Source of the DNA: Saccharopolyspora indica
GTDB lineage: Bacteria; Actinomycetota; Actinomycetes; Mycobacteriales; Pseudonocardiaceae
Length of the DNA: 64,000 nucleotides
Assembly: GCF_027853965.1 (NCBI RefSeq)
Contig: NZ_JAQGLB010000002.1
Location: 496,001-560,000, forward strand
Direction: 5' to 3'
Positions within the stretch are counted from its first letter, which is position 1. The number at the start of each line of letters is the position of its first letter. Below are positions 1 to 7,673 of this stretch, piece after piece. The translations under genes and the position numbers were made by a program. The notes beneath the pieces are model-generated. The model searched no databases. It saw only the letters and a list, made by a program, of their open reading frames with translations, and was not told the origin of the DNA.

Positions 1-365
1 GTGAACACGGCTCGCGGCCAGCTCCGGTCAGCGGTGAACGCATCGCAGAAGTGCTGGCGCTCAGCCGATTTCCCGATCGCATCGAGCAGGAAGCCGAACA
101 GCGCGTCACCGGGAGCGGCGCGGTCGGCCCACTGCTCCGCAGCCGCCACGAGTTCCGCGACGTGCTCGGCGAGCACCGCTTCGACCAGCACGTCCTTGCT
201 CGGGAAGTGCCGGTAGACCGTTCCGGCCCCGACCCCGGCGCGCCGCGCCACCTGGCCGAGCGACACCTCCAGTCCGCCCTCGGTGAAAGCCCGCATCGCC
301 GCGCGCAGCACGACTTCCCGGTTGCGCCGGGCATCGGCACGTTCGGTGCCGGGAACTGCTGGCAT
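1..365 (-). CDS. TetR-family transcriptional regulator (partial at window edge)
   Basis: The minus strand from an ATG at 365 is open to the window edge (121 codons visible). The N-terminus reads as a TetR helix-turn-helix: an ARRNREVVLRAA helix, then LGQVARRAGVGAGTVYRHF and PSKDVLVEAV, the usual recognition helix and following helix. The C-terminal ligand domain is only partly present. It diverges from the NmrA-like gene at 450 across 84 bp, the usual layout for a local repressor of its neighbour. The inverted repeat at 381-393 could be the operator. The family assignment is firm; the ligand is unknown. Confidence 0.85.
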   Translation of the reverse strand, partial: MPAVPGTERADARRNREVVLRAAMRAFTEGGLEVSLGQVARRAGVGAGTVYRHFPSKDVLVEAVLAEHVAELVAAAEQWADRAAPGDALFGFLLDAIGKSAERQHFCDAFTADRSWPRAVF

Positions 366-380
366 GTCACGCAATCCTTG

Positions 381-393
381 TCCGCGAAGCGGA
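381..393. promoter_or_regulatory. Candidate TetR operator
   Basis: TCCGC-GAA-GCGGA is a perfect 5+5 inverted repeat in the 84-bp gap between the divergent TetR gene and the NmrA-like gene, 16 bp from the tetR start. Position and symmetry suit autoregulation, but the arms are short. Confidence 0.35.
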
Positions 394-449
394 AACGGGT
401 CGACCATTCCGGATCGTGCCAGTATTCACCACACCCCGGAACGGACGTC

Positions 450-1331
450 ATGAACACCTCACCGATCCTCGTCACCGGCGCCACCGGCAAGCAGGGCAAC
501 GCCACCGCGCGCCGCCTGCTGGCCGAGGGCAGGCCGGTGCGAGCCCTGGTCCGCGACGCGACCGCCCCGGCCGCCGCGGCGCTGGCCGCTGCCGGTGCCC
601 AGCTCGCGGTCGGCGACTTCGACGACCCGGCCAGCCTGCCACCCGCTCTCGACGGTGTCGCAGCCGTTTTCGCCATCCCGCCCCTCCAGACCGCTCTGGG
701 CAAGACCGACCTCGAAGAGGCCCGCGTCCGGACGCTGATCGACGCGGTGGTCGCGGCGGGCGTCGAGCAGGTCGTGCTGAGCACGGTGGCCACGGCGTCG
801 ATCGAATTCCCCGGTGCGGCCGCGAAAGCGAGGATCGAGCAGTACCTGCGCGACCGGGTCGCGACGCCCACCGTGCTGCGGCCCGTCCGGTTCATGACCA
901 ACTACTTCATCCCGGCGGAAGTCGGGATCGACGGCATCTCCGGCGGTGTGCACCGGCACCTGTTCCCGCCGCACGAGCCGATGCAGATCATCGCCCTGGC
1001 CGACATCGCCGAATTCGCCGCGCTCGCGTTCGCCGACCCCGCCCGGTTCGCCGGGCGGACGCTGGAACTGGCCGGTGACCAGCCGACTCCGGTCGAGGCG
1101 GCCGCCGCGATCACCGCCGCCACCGGCATCCACGTCCGGTACGAGCAGCTCACCGACGACGAAGCCGCCGCGGTCGGCCCGGGGATCGCCGAGACGAAGC
1201 AGAGCTGGGCGGCGGGCAACCGCTGGCACGCCGACATCGAAGCGCTGCGCGTGATCCACCCCGGACTGCGCACCTTCACCGACTGGCTCGCCGAATCCGG
1301 CGCCGCAGCGCTCCGGGAACACCTCGGCTGA
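450..1331 (+). CDS. NmrA-like NAD(P)-binding Rossmann protein
   Basis: A 293-residue protein from the ATG at 450. The N-terminal VTGATGKQGNATARRLL is the GxxGxxG dinucleotide-binding loop of atypical short-chain dehydrogenases of the NmrA/HSCARG type. No YxxxK catalytic pair is obvious, as is common in NmrA proteins that act as redox sensors or quinone reductases. Motifs such as VLRPVRFMTNYF match the family's substrate-side region. It diverges from a TetR gene that probably represses it, and it is followed by a strong hairpin. The exact substrate cannot be read from sequence. Confidence 0.8.
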   Translation: MNTSPILVTGATGKQGNATARRLLAEGRPVRALVRDATAPAAAALAAAGAQLAVGDFDDPASLPPALDGVAAVFAIPPLQTALGKTDLEEARVRTLIDAVVAAGVEQVVLSTVATASIEFPGAAAKARIEQYLRDRVATPTVLRPVRFMTNYFIPAEVGIDGISGGVHRHLFPPHEPMQIIALADIAEFAALAFADPARFAGRTLELAGDQPTPVEAAAAITAATGIHVRYEQLTDDEAAAVGPGIAETKQSWAAGNRWHADIEALRVIHPGLRTFTDWLAESGAAALREHLG

Positions 1332-1338
1332 ACGCCGT

Positions 1339-1371
1339 TCGTGAGCGCGGAATCCGCTTCCGCGCTCACGA
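1339..1371 (+). terminator. Hairpin terminator after the NmrA-like gene
   Basis: Perfect 14-bp arms TCGTGAGCGCGGAA and TTCCGCGCTCACGA with a 5-nt loop, then CTTTCTTC, 8 bp after the stop codon. It belongs to the window's CGTGAG(T/C)G stem family. Confidence 0.75.
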
Positions 1372-1839
1372 GCTTTCTTCGCTTCATCGCGGCGAAATAC
1401 CGAGCCGGTGTTAAATCCACGACCTCTTTCCGGGTGAATGCCGATGAGTGCGGCGCATTCATCGGTGACGGGCGGGGTCGATCTCATCCAGTGGTTCATC
1501 GTTGACAGCCGGTTCCGGTGTGCAGATCATTCCTGCCATGTCGAGGTTCGGCACTCTCGTCGCTCGCCTGCACGTCGATCTCGTGCAGCAGGCCAGCGCG
1601 CTCTGTCGCGTGCGTTGAGTCCCCGCCACCACTGCGCGCCAATTCGAATTCGCCACCGCGGTCGCGCAGCCGGGCAGTGCTTTCCCGGTCCACGGCAGGA
1701 CGAGGAGAACTGAGCGCTCTTGACCGCGCGTCGAGAGCTCGGCAGCTATTCGCCCGATTCCCGGTCGTGCGGCGCCATTGCGGCCGCACGGCTGCACCGG
1801 CACGCCCGAATCAGGGCCACACCGATTCCCGGAGCATTG
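1372..1839. other. Gene-free stretch upstream of the SBP56-like gene
   Basis: About 470 bp without a convincing gene; open frames here are antisense or out-of-frame shadows. A TTGACA hexamer lies at 1502-1507, but no good -10 follows at the right distance. Presumably it holds the promoter of the 1840 gene. Confidence 0.4.
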
Positions 1840-3663
1840 ATGAAGAGCAGATACCGAAGACTGTCCACCGGATTGGGCGCCGCACTGCTGGCCATCGGCG
1901 CGGTCACGCTCCCGGTGCAGGACGCCTACGCCGACGTCGAAGTGTCCACCCACTCGATCAGAGGTGCCGACGGCAAGGACTACACGGTCACCAACCACCT
2001 GGTGACGAGCGCGCTGCAGAAGTCCCGGTCCGACGGCAAGCGCAAGGAATGGCTGCTGGTGTGGGCCGGTGACGAGAACATCGCCGACACCGCCGTGCCG
2101 AAGGTCCGCGACCTGCCCGGATCGCTCACCGGCGGCATCGGCGACATCGCGGATTCGCTGCCCGGACCGGACTTCCTCGCGGTCATCGACGCCACCCCGG
2201 GCTCTCCCGGGTACGGCGAGGTCGTCAACACCATCACCGTCGGGCCGCTGGTGGAGAACGAGCCGCACCACATGCAGTACGTGTGGCACAAGGGCGACAC
2301 GATCTACGCCGGTGCGCTCTTCGGCGCCGCGACCTACGCCTTCGACGTCACCGCACTGCCGTCGGTGAAGCTGAAGGGCATCAGCCTGCCGTCGCAGACG
2401 CTCGGCGGTTCGGTGCCCGACGCGTACTGGGTGCTCAAGGACGGCACCGCGTACGCGACGTACATGGGCGGGCCCGTCGCGCCCGGCCCGTACCGCTACG
2501 ACGACGGTTCGGTGCACATCGGCAACGGCTTCGCCGGCAGCCCCGGCGAAGTGGTCCGGTTCGACGAGAACGCCAGGGTGCTCTCGCAGTCCCCGGCCGC
2601 GACACCCGGCGGCGACAACGAGAAGCTGTGCGCCAACCTGCCGCGGCTCGGCCAGCCGACCTGCGCGAACCCGCACGGCATCCAGGCCCGCGAGGACCTG
2701 AACACGCTGGTCACCGCGGACTACGTGGAGCCGCGCAACATCATCCTGGACCCGGTGAAGGCGCCGTCGCCGTACCTGCGGCGGCCGACCGTGCGGACCT
2801 GGGACATCTCCGACCGCAACCACCCGAAGCTCAAGGCGGTGTCCTACCTGCCCGACGGCCCGCGCGCCGACCCGAACGACCCGCTGCACCAGGAGAGCCG
2901 CGCGGTCATGGAGACCACCGTGACCAACCTGCCCGGCCACAAGGGCGCTTTCGCGCAGACCATGCAGGGCGGTGCGGTGTTCTACACGCCGGACATCACC
3001 GCCGCCGAACCGCAGTGGCGGCAGGTGTTCGACGACGGCACCGCGGCACCCGGCTTCGACGCGGCCAACGACCGCAACGGCGGGAGCTCCAACGGCGGCT
3101 GGATCCAGACCAGCCCGGACGACCGCTTCCTGTACCGCGCGATCCAGGGCCGCCAGCCCGGCACCTTCGGCACCGACGACCCCGGAACCACCGGCGGCGT
3201 CTACGTGCTGGACATCTCGAAGCTGGTCGCGGCCGGCACCGGCTACCAGTGCTCGATCGACACCAAGCAGGAAGCCGAGCACGGCGGCGCCGAGGCCGAC
3301 TGCCCGACGCTGGCGGGGACGACGCCGATCAACCCCGGCCAGCCCGGTGCGGGACCGCACTGGGGCGCCTACGACAACTTCGTGCTCGACGACGACGGCT
3401 ACTACCGCGAAACGCAGCAGCCGCAGCGGCTCGCGGTGTCGAACTACTTCGTCGCCAGGTCCGGACTGGACGGTGACCACAAGGTCAACCTGGTGCACCT
3501 GGGCCCGGACGGGAAGGTCTCGGTCGACGAGGGCTTCCGCGACGAGGTCACCGGCGAGGTCGGCGTGAACTTCAACCGGAAGACCTGGCCGCACGGCCAG
3601 TTCGGCAACGCCAAACCGCACTCGGAGCTGTTCGTGGTCGCCGACGAGGACCTCAAGGGCTGA
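1840..3663 (+). CDS. Secreted SBP56 / methanethiol-oxidase-like protein
   Basis: A 607-residue protein. The ATG at 1840 has GGAG 5 nt upstream and is followed directly by a Sec signal peptide (basic MKSRYRR, hydrophobic GLGAALLAIGAVTLPV, cleavage near AYA/DVE), so I reject the longer upstream frame. The mature protein resembles selenium-binding protein 56/methanethiol oxidase: PHHMQYVW with a His-His pair near residues 143-144, NPHGIQAREDLNTLVTADY in the middle, and a C-terminal PHSELFVV. In characterised members such histidines bind copper in a beta-propeller. The N-terminal redox Cys motif of cytoplasmic members is not seen. It heads a same-strand cluster with a membrane protein and two small secreted peptides. 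The substrate is unknown; the fold assignment is moderate. Confidence 0.65.
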   Translation: MKSRYRRLSTGLGAALLAIGAVTLPVQDAYADVEVSTHSIRGADGKDYTVTNHLVTSALQKSRSDGKRKEWLLVWAGDENIADTAVPKVRDLPGSLTGGIGDIADSLPGPDFLAVIDATPGSPGYGEVVNTITVGPLVENEPHHMQYVWHKGDTIYAGALFGAATYAFDVTALPSVKLKGISLPSQTLGGSVPDAYWVLKDGTAYATYMGGPVAPGPYRYDDGSVHIGNGFAGSPGEVVRFDENARVLSQSPAATPGGDNEKLCANLPRLGQPTCANPHGIQAREDLNTLVTADYVEPRNIILDPVKAPSPYLRRPTVRTWDISDRNHPKLKAVSYLPDGPRADPNDPLHQESRAVMETTVTNLPGHKGAFAQTMQGGAVFYTPDITAAEPQWRQVFDDGTAAPGFDAANDRNGGSSNGGWIQTSPDDRFLYRAIQGRQPGTFGTDDPGTTGGVYVLDISKLVAAGTGYQCSIDTKQEAEHGGAEADCPTLAGTTPINPGQPGAGPHWGAYDNFVLDDDGYYRETQQPQRLAVSNYFVARSGLDGDHKVNLVHLGPDGKVSVDEGFRDEVTGEVGVNFNRKTWPHGQFGNAKPHSELFVVADEDLKG

Positions 3664-3796
3664 CCGCGAACCCGCCGCGCGGCGCTGCCGGTCGCGCGGC
3701 GGGCCTGCTGACCCGCGTCGGTGGCGCCGTCTCCGCACGCCCGGCGTCACCGGCGCGGACCCCTGAACCTCCGAACACGAGAAAGCGGTGGAGCAC

Positions 3797-5455
3797 ATGC
3801 ATTCCCACCTCGCGGCGTCCGAAGTGGACCTGTTGGGACTGGTGCTGCGAGTGGTGCTGCTGACCAGCACCGCACTGGTGGCGGGCATCGGCCTGCTGCG
3901 TCCGGCGGTCGCGGTGCGGCCCCGGCTGGCCTGGGGCGCAGCGGCGCTCGCCGCCGCGGCCAGCGCGAGCTCCGCCGTCGTGCTCGACATCAACATCGGC
4001 TTCGCCGTCGTGCACGCGCTGCTCGCGCTCGCCGTGCCGATCTCGCTGCGCTGGCGGTCGGTCGCCACCTACCTGGGATTCGCGCTGGCCCTGCTGCTCA
4101 TCGCCGAGGCCGCGCTGGAGCACGCTTCGTTCGAGTTCTTCCTCGACACGGTCTTCGCCGCTGTCGCGGTGGTCTGGTTCGGCATCGCCGCGGGGGAGCG
4201 GCGATCCGGCAGCGGACTGCGCCCCGGGCCGGTGGCGCTGACCGCCGCGATCGCACTGGCCGGAGCCGGGACGGCGCAGCTGCTGGCATCCGGCTTCCTC
4301 GACCGGCGGCTGGTGGAGAGCGCGCACGGCCTGGCGATGCTCGTCCTCGCCGTCGCCGCGCTGGCGGTCCTGGCGCTGACCGTCGCACTCCGCGATGTGC
4401 GGCAGCGCTACCGGTTCGGCGCGGCCGGAGTGCTGGTCGCGGTCGTCGCGTGGACGGCGCTGCCGGGACTCCCGCCACCGGCCGACCTGCCCGCGCCCGG
4501 AGTGCCCCGGGTGGTGACCGCGGCCGGAACACCGGTGCTGGTCAGCCCGCACCGGCCGGGGCGGAACCTGGTGCACTTCCCGGAGAGCGCCGGACTGGAA
4601 GTGGTGGTGGAGACCGCTGCCGGACTCGCCCGCGCGGTGCCCCGCCCGGGGAGCTCCGGCACCTGGGCGGAGATCGACCTGCCTGCCGGCCGCAGCGATC
4701 TGCTCGTGCGCCGCGGCGCTGAAGAGGAGTCGGTGGACCTCGACGCTGGGGAGCTGCCCGCGCTGCCCGGTGCAGCGGGGCCGGACGGCGCTGAATGCGC
4801 CAGCGCCGGCTTGGGCGGATTCGCCGCCGGATCACCGGAGGTCCTCGACCGCTGCCCGTCCGCCGAACTGTCCGAAGAGGACGGTGATGCGCTGCGGAAG
4901 CTGGTCGGACACCTCGCCGACGTCCCGGTGCCCGCGATCAACGTGATCGGTGACGACTCACCCCGCGGCCGTGCCGCGACCGAGCTGGTGACCGCCGCGG
5001 CCCAGCAGCGCGGCATTCCGCTCCGCGAAGACCGGGACGGCGCACTGCTCGTGGTCTCCGGCTGGTCCCGCGCGGCCGAAGCGCTCGACGACGCCAACCG
5101 CGGCACGAGCTACCTCTACGGCGTGCAGCTGGCCCCGTGGCTGCTGCACGGCCCGGTGATCAACAAGATCCCCGGCGTCTCGATACCGCTCCGGTTCGAC
5201 CCGCGCGACCAGCGCTCCCTGACCTACGGCATGACCCTCGCCGCGCGCTTCGGCGGCGAACCGCCATCGCTGGCCGGATTCCGCCGCTGGCTCACCGCCC
5301 GCGGCGAGCACCTCACCGGCGCGGTCTCGGTCTACGCATCCGCCCAGGTCGACGTGATGCAGATGCCCACCCACCAGCACGGCAGCGCCGCGGCGGGCCA
5401 GTGGATCCCGAAGGGAACCATCGTCGCCATCTCCGGCCCGCTCGGCAACGCCTGA
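3797..5455 (+). CDS. Polytopic membrane protein with large C-terminal extracytoplasmic domain
   Basis: About 552 residues from the ATG at 3797 (GGAG 3 nt upstream); a GTG at 3788 in the same frame is also possible. The N-terminal 220 residues form about seven hydrophobic helices (for example VLRVVLLTSTALVAGIGLL, AMLVLAVAALAVLALTVAL), as in CopD-like modules. Then comes a soluble part of about 330 residues with a Cys pair (AECASAG, LDRCPSA) and a His/Met-rich end, MQMPTHQHGS, that looks able to bind metal. I recall actinobacterial proteins annotated DUF6239 with this size and layout, but cannot verify it. It lies between the copper-protein-like gene and two secreted peptides and probably works with them. 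Confidence 0.6.
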   Translation: MHSHLAASEVDLLGLVLRVVLLTSTALVAGIGLLRPAVAVRPRLAWGAAALAAAASASSAVVLDINIGFAVVHALLALAVPISLRWRSVATYLGFALALLLIAEAALEHASFEFFLDTVFAAVAVVWFGIAAGERRSGSGLRPGPVALTAAIALAGAGTAQLLASGFLDRRLVESAHGLAMLVLAVAALAVLALTVALRDVRQRYRFGAAGVLVAVVAWTALPGLPPPADLPAPGVPRVVTAAGTPVLVSPHRPGRNLVHFPESAGLEVVVETAAGLARAVPRPGSSGTWAEIDLPAGRSDLLVRRGAEEESVDLDAGELPALPGAAGPDGAECASAGLGGFAAGSPEVLDRCPSAELSEEDGDALRKLVGHLADVPVPAINVIGDDSPRGRAATELVTAAAQQRGIPLREDRDGALLVVSGWSRAAEALDDANRGTSYLYGVQLAPWLLHGPVINKIPGVSIPLRFDPRDQRSLTYGMTLAARFGGEPPSLAGFRRWLTARGEHLTGAVSVYASAQVDVMQMPTHQHGSAAAGQWIPKGTIVAISGPLGNA

Positions 5456-5503
5456 GGAGAAACCGGCCGGACCAGCAGGAACCGGCCAGACAGAGGAGGA
5501 GAA

Positions 5504-5695
5504 ATGTCCGCAACCATCCGCAGGCTCGCCGCGGTCGCGGCCACCGCGATCACCGCCTGCCTGCTCACCGGCGGCGTCGCGACCGCCGAACCGATCTGGC
5601 TGCTCCCCGGCGTCGACGTGGGCCCGCTGCTCGAACCGTCGGTGCAACTGCCCACCCAGCTGCTCGCACCGGTCTTCGACGTCCTGAACCCGTGA
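5504..5695 (+). CDS. Small secreted peptide 1
   Basis: 63 residues with a strong RBS (GAGGAG) before the ATG at 5504. Residues 1-28 are a classical signal peptide (MSATIRRLAAVAATAITACL, then GGVATA/EP). The mature part, about 35 residues, is Pro/Leu/Val-rich (WLLPGVDVGPLLEP) with no cysteine. I recognise no family. It follows the membrane protein by 48 bp and precedes a second secreted peptide, so it is likely part of the same operon. Confidence 0.6.
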   Translation: MSATIRRLAAVAATAITACLLTGGVATAEPIWLLPGVDVGPLLEPSVQLPTQLLAPVFDVLNP

Positions 5696-5741
5696 CCGGA
5701 AGAACCGCCATGGCACCCCTCGTGCCGACCGGAGCCCTGCT

Positions 5742-5853
5742 CAACCGCACCTCAGGGAACCGTGACGCAACCCAGCCACAACAAGCCCCCACAACGCGAG
5801 ATCAACTCCCGAACGGGACCACCACTGAAAATCGCCGAGAGACGGGACTATCC
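5742..5853 (+). repeat. Dispersed TAPQG element, copy A
   Basis: About 112 bp starting CAACCGCACCTCAGGGAACC and ending just before the ATG at 5854. It closely matches the copies at 58924, 59063 and 49205 (minus). The frame encoding [10 protein letters not shown] stops at the TGA that overlaps the downstream ATG (ATGA). Unlike other copies, this frame has no start of its own, because it continues directly from the stop of the 5504 gene. The element supplies the region where the RBS of the next gene should lie. Confidence 0.8.
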
Positions 5854-6090
5854 ATGACCAAGCAGAACACCTGCCGCGCCCTCACCGCCGCAGTGCTCAC
5901 CGGTGTCGCGCTGCTCAGCAGCGCACCAGCCGCGCTCGCCGAGGCGCCCCGCCAGGACGGCGTCGCCGTCGTCGACGAACCGGACACCAGCGAGCTGAAC
6001 AACAAGTGGACCTTCGCGCCGCTGGGCGTGCCGGTCTTCGGGCTGATCGATTCCCTCAGCGGCGTGCCGAAGAAGCTGGGACTGATCTGA
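5854..6090 (+). CDS. Small secreted peptide 2
   Basis: 78 residues. The ATG at 5854 is followed by a signal peptide (MTKQNTCRALTAAVLTGVAL, then cleavage near ALA/EAP). The mature part, about 48 residues, starts acidic and ends hydrophobic (PLGVPVFGLIDSLSGVPKKL). No family is recognised. The start is set by the ATGA overlap with the end of repeat copy A; the upstream frame is open, so an N-terminally longer form cannot be excluded, though it would bury the signal peptide. It is paired with the 5504 peptide. Confidence 0.6.
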   Translation: MTKQNTCRALTAAVLTGVALLSSAPAALAEAPRQDGVAVVDEPDTSELNNKWTFAPLGVPVFGLIDSLSGVPKKLGLI

Positions 6091-6097
6091 GCTCGAT

Positions 6098-6173
6098 CAC
6101 CGGGCCCGGCGCACCCCGTCGCGGGCACGGTCCGGCCCGGGCCGGCTCGACCTCGGGCACCGCGGGCCCGGTG
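6098..6173. terminator. Long-arm hairpin between convergent genes
   Basis: CACCGGGCCCG at 6098 pairs with CGGGCCCGGTG at 6163, with a loop of about 54 nt that is itself GC-rich. It lies between the convergent ends of the 5854 peptide gene and the 6187 membrane gene, so it could act in both directions. There is no T-run. Confidence 0.45.
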
Positions 6174-6186
6174 ACACCGGGCGGCG

Positions 6187-6675
6187 TCACAGCCAGGCGA
6201 CGATCACGCCCGGCGCGATGGCCAGGGCGCCGAACCGGACGAAACGTCCGATGAAACCGGTGATCACGAACGTGGACAGCGGCACCTTCGCCCAGCCGGC
6301 GATCACCGCGACCGCCGCGAACGGCGGCAGGCTCGCCGTGGCGCTGACCAGCAGGACCGCGCCGGTCCACACCGGCCGCTGCTGGCAGTTCACACGGAAC
6401 CGCTCCAGCCACTCGCGCCACCGCCCGCCCTTCTCGCCGGTGTTCTTGCGGCGGAAGAACTTCGGCAGCCGGATCGCCCCGCGCGCCGCGTAGAAGTGCA
6501 GCAGCTTCCCGCCGATCTGGCCGGTGGCGATCACCACCGCCAGCAGCCACCACGGGATCTCCGGGCCGTTGAGCACCAGGCCGATCGCGAACAGCTCGAC
6601 GCTGATCAACGGGAGCAGTGCGGACGCCACCGACACCCCGAAGGCGGTGGACAGCAATCCGATGACGGTCAGCAC
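6187..6675 (-). CDS. Small VTT/DedA-like integral membrane protein
   Basis: 162 residues from a GTG at 6675 preceded by GGGGGCG. Hydrophobic segments (GLLSTAFGVSVASALLPLIS, WWLLAVVIATGQIGG, VLLVSATASLPPFAAVAVIA) and the pattern GWAKVPLSTFVITGFIGRFV resemble SNARE-associated/VTT (DedA-like) proteins, some of which move phospholipids. A basic loop (LPKFFRRKNTGEKGGRWREW) lies between helices. It is shorter than typical DedA proteins, about 200 residues. It is convergent with the secreted peptide gene. Confidence 0.6.
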   Translation of the reverse strand: MLTVIGLLSTAFGVSVASALLPLISVELFAIGLVLNGPEIPWWLLAVVIATGQIGGKLLHFYAARGAIRLPKFFRRKNTGEKGGRWREWLERFRVNCQQRPVWTGAVLLVSATASLPPFAAVAVIAGWAKVPLSTFVITGFIGRFVRFGALAIAPGVIVAWL

Positions 6676-6880
6676 GTTCGCCCCCAGCGCGTTCAGACCA
6701 GCTGACGGAAGGCTAGCAATTCGAGCACGTTCCGCTCAGCGAGTCCGCTCCGACCTCGTCCCGCGCGGTGGCTGCAGGTCGTGCGCCTGCGGCGCGCGAG
6801 CCCCCGGGATGAGATGCGTCGGTCATCGCGGCTGCGGCCACCAATCGGGGTGAAAGGTTCAGTCGAGCGGAAGAGCGCGT

Positions 6881-7444
6881 TCACGAAGTCTTGAACTGGA
6901 GTTCCAGCGAGCCGGACAACCGCAGCTCCCGCAGCGGGCGCCCGCCCGCGTCCAGCGTTCGCACCGTACCGTCCGGGGCCCACCCCGCGCTGCGGAAGAA
7001 GGCCATCGACGCGGTGTCGGCCTCCGGCACCCACGCGATGCCCCGAGTGGCACCGGTCGCGGCCAACCGCTGCGCCATCTCGCCCAGCAACCGGCCACCG
7101 TGCCCGCGCCGTCCCCAGCGCGGCTCCACCAGCAGCGCGCTGACCAGGACCACGGTGCTCGCATCGGGCGGCATCGAGCCGTCGGCCGCCGCGACCTCCG
7201 GTTCCGGCGCCGGCCCAGCGGCGCAGAACCCCACGACCCACGAGCCTTCGGTCGCCACCAGCACGGTGGCCGGGCCCTCGGTCAACGCCTGCCGCCACTC
7301 CTGCTCGGCGGCGGCGCCGTCCAAGCCGTCCAGCACCTCGGCGGGCAGCAGCTCGGTGTACGCGGTCCGCCAGGTGGTCAACTGGATCCGCGCGACCTCC
7401 GCGGCATCGGAGGGCACCGCTTCCCGCACCTCGGCATCAGCCAT
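6881..7444 (-). CDS. GNAT-family N-acetyltransferase
   Basis: 187 residues starting MADAEVREAVPSDAAEVARI, the usual beta1-alpha1 start of GNAT proteins. The acetyl-CoA loop is near RWGRRGHGGRLLGEMAQRLA (RRGHGG, the Q/RxxGxG/A motif), followed by FFRSAGWAPDGTVR, the common C-terminal beta6 region. The ATG has no Shine-Dalgarno, but TAGATT ends 6 nt upstream (7451-7456), so the mRNA is probably leaderless. The substrate is unknown. Confidence 0.85.
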   Translation of the reverse strand: MADAEVREAVPSDAAEVARIQLTTWRTAYTELLPAEVLDGLDGAAAEQEWRQALTEGPATVLVATEGSWVVGFCAAGPAPEPEVAAADGSMPPDASTVVLVSALLVEPRWGRRGHGGRLLGEMAQRLAATGATRGIAWVPEADTASMAFFRSAGWAPDGTVRTLDAGGRPLRELRLSGSLELQFKTS

Positions 7445-7450
7445 GCGGTC

Positions 7451-7456
7451 AATCTA
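7451..7456 (-). promoter_or_regulatory. -10 hexamer for leaderless GNAT gene
   Basis: TAGATT on the minus strand, 6 nt before the ATG at 7444, with no SD between. This fits a TANNNT -10 placing transcription start at or near the A of the ATG. Confidence 0.5.
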
Positions 7457-7673
7457 GAGGGTGCCGCGGTCGCTGTGCGTGGCGGCTCGGATACCGGATG
7501 GTGGAGCACGTCCGCGCTGCGGGACACGCCGGTGAGCGGGCTGTGACGGGGCGGGCGCGTTGCGCGCCGGTAGGCGTCGCGAACTCGACGCAGCGTGCGC
7601 CTTCGGGCACCGTCTGGTGCCACCCGCCGTCGGGCTGTCGGTCCTCGCTGGCACCATCGGGCGGGTGCAGACC

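Noticed and set aside
1459..4068. 869-codon minus-strand open frame
   Set aside because: Antisense to the SBP56-like gene; Arg/Gly/Val-rich composition without domains, a GC-bias shadow.
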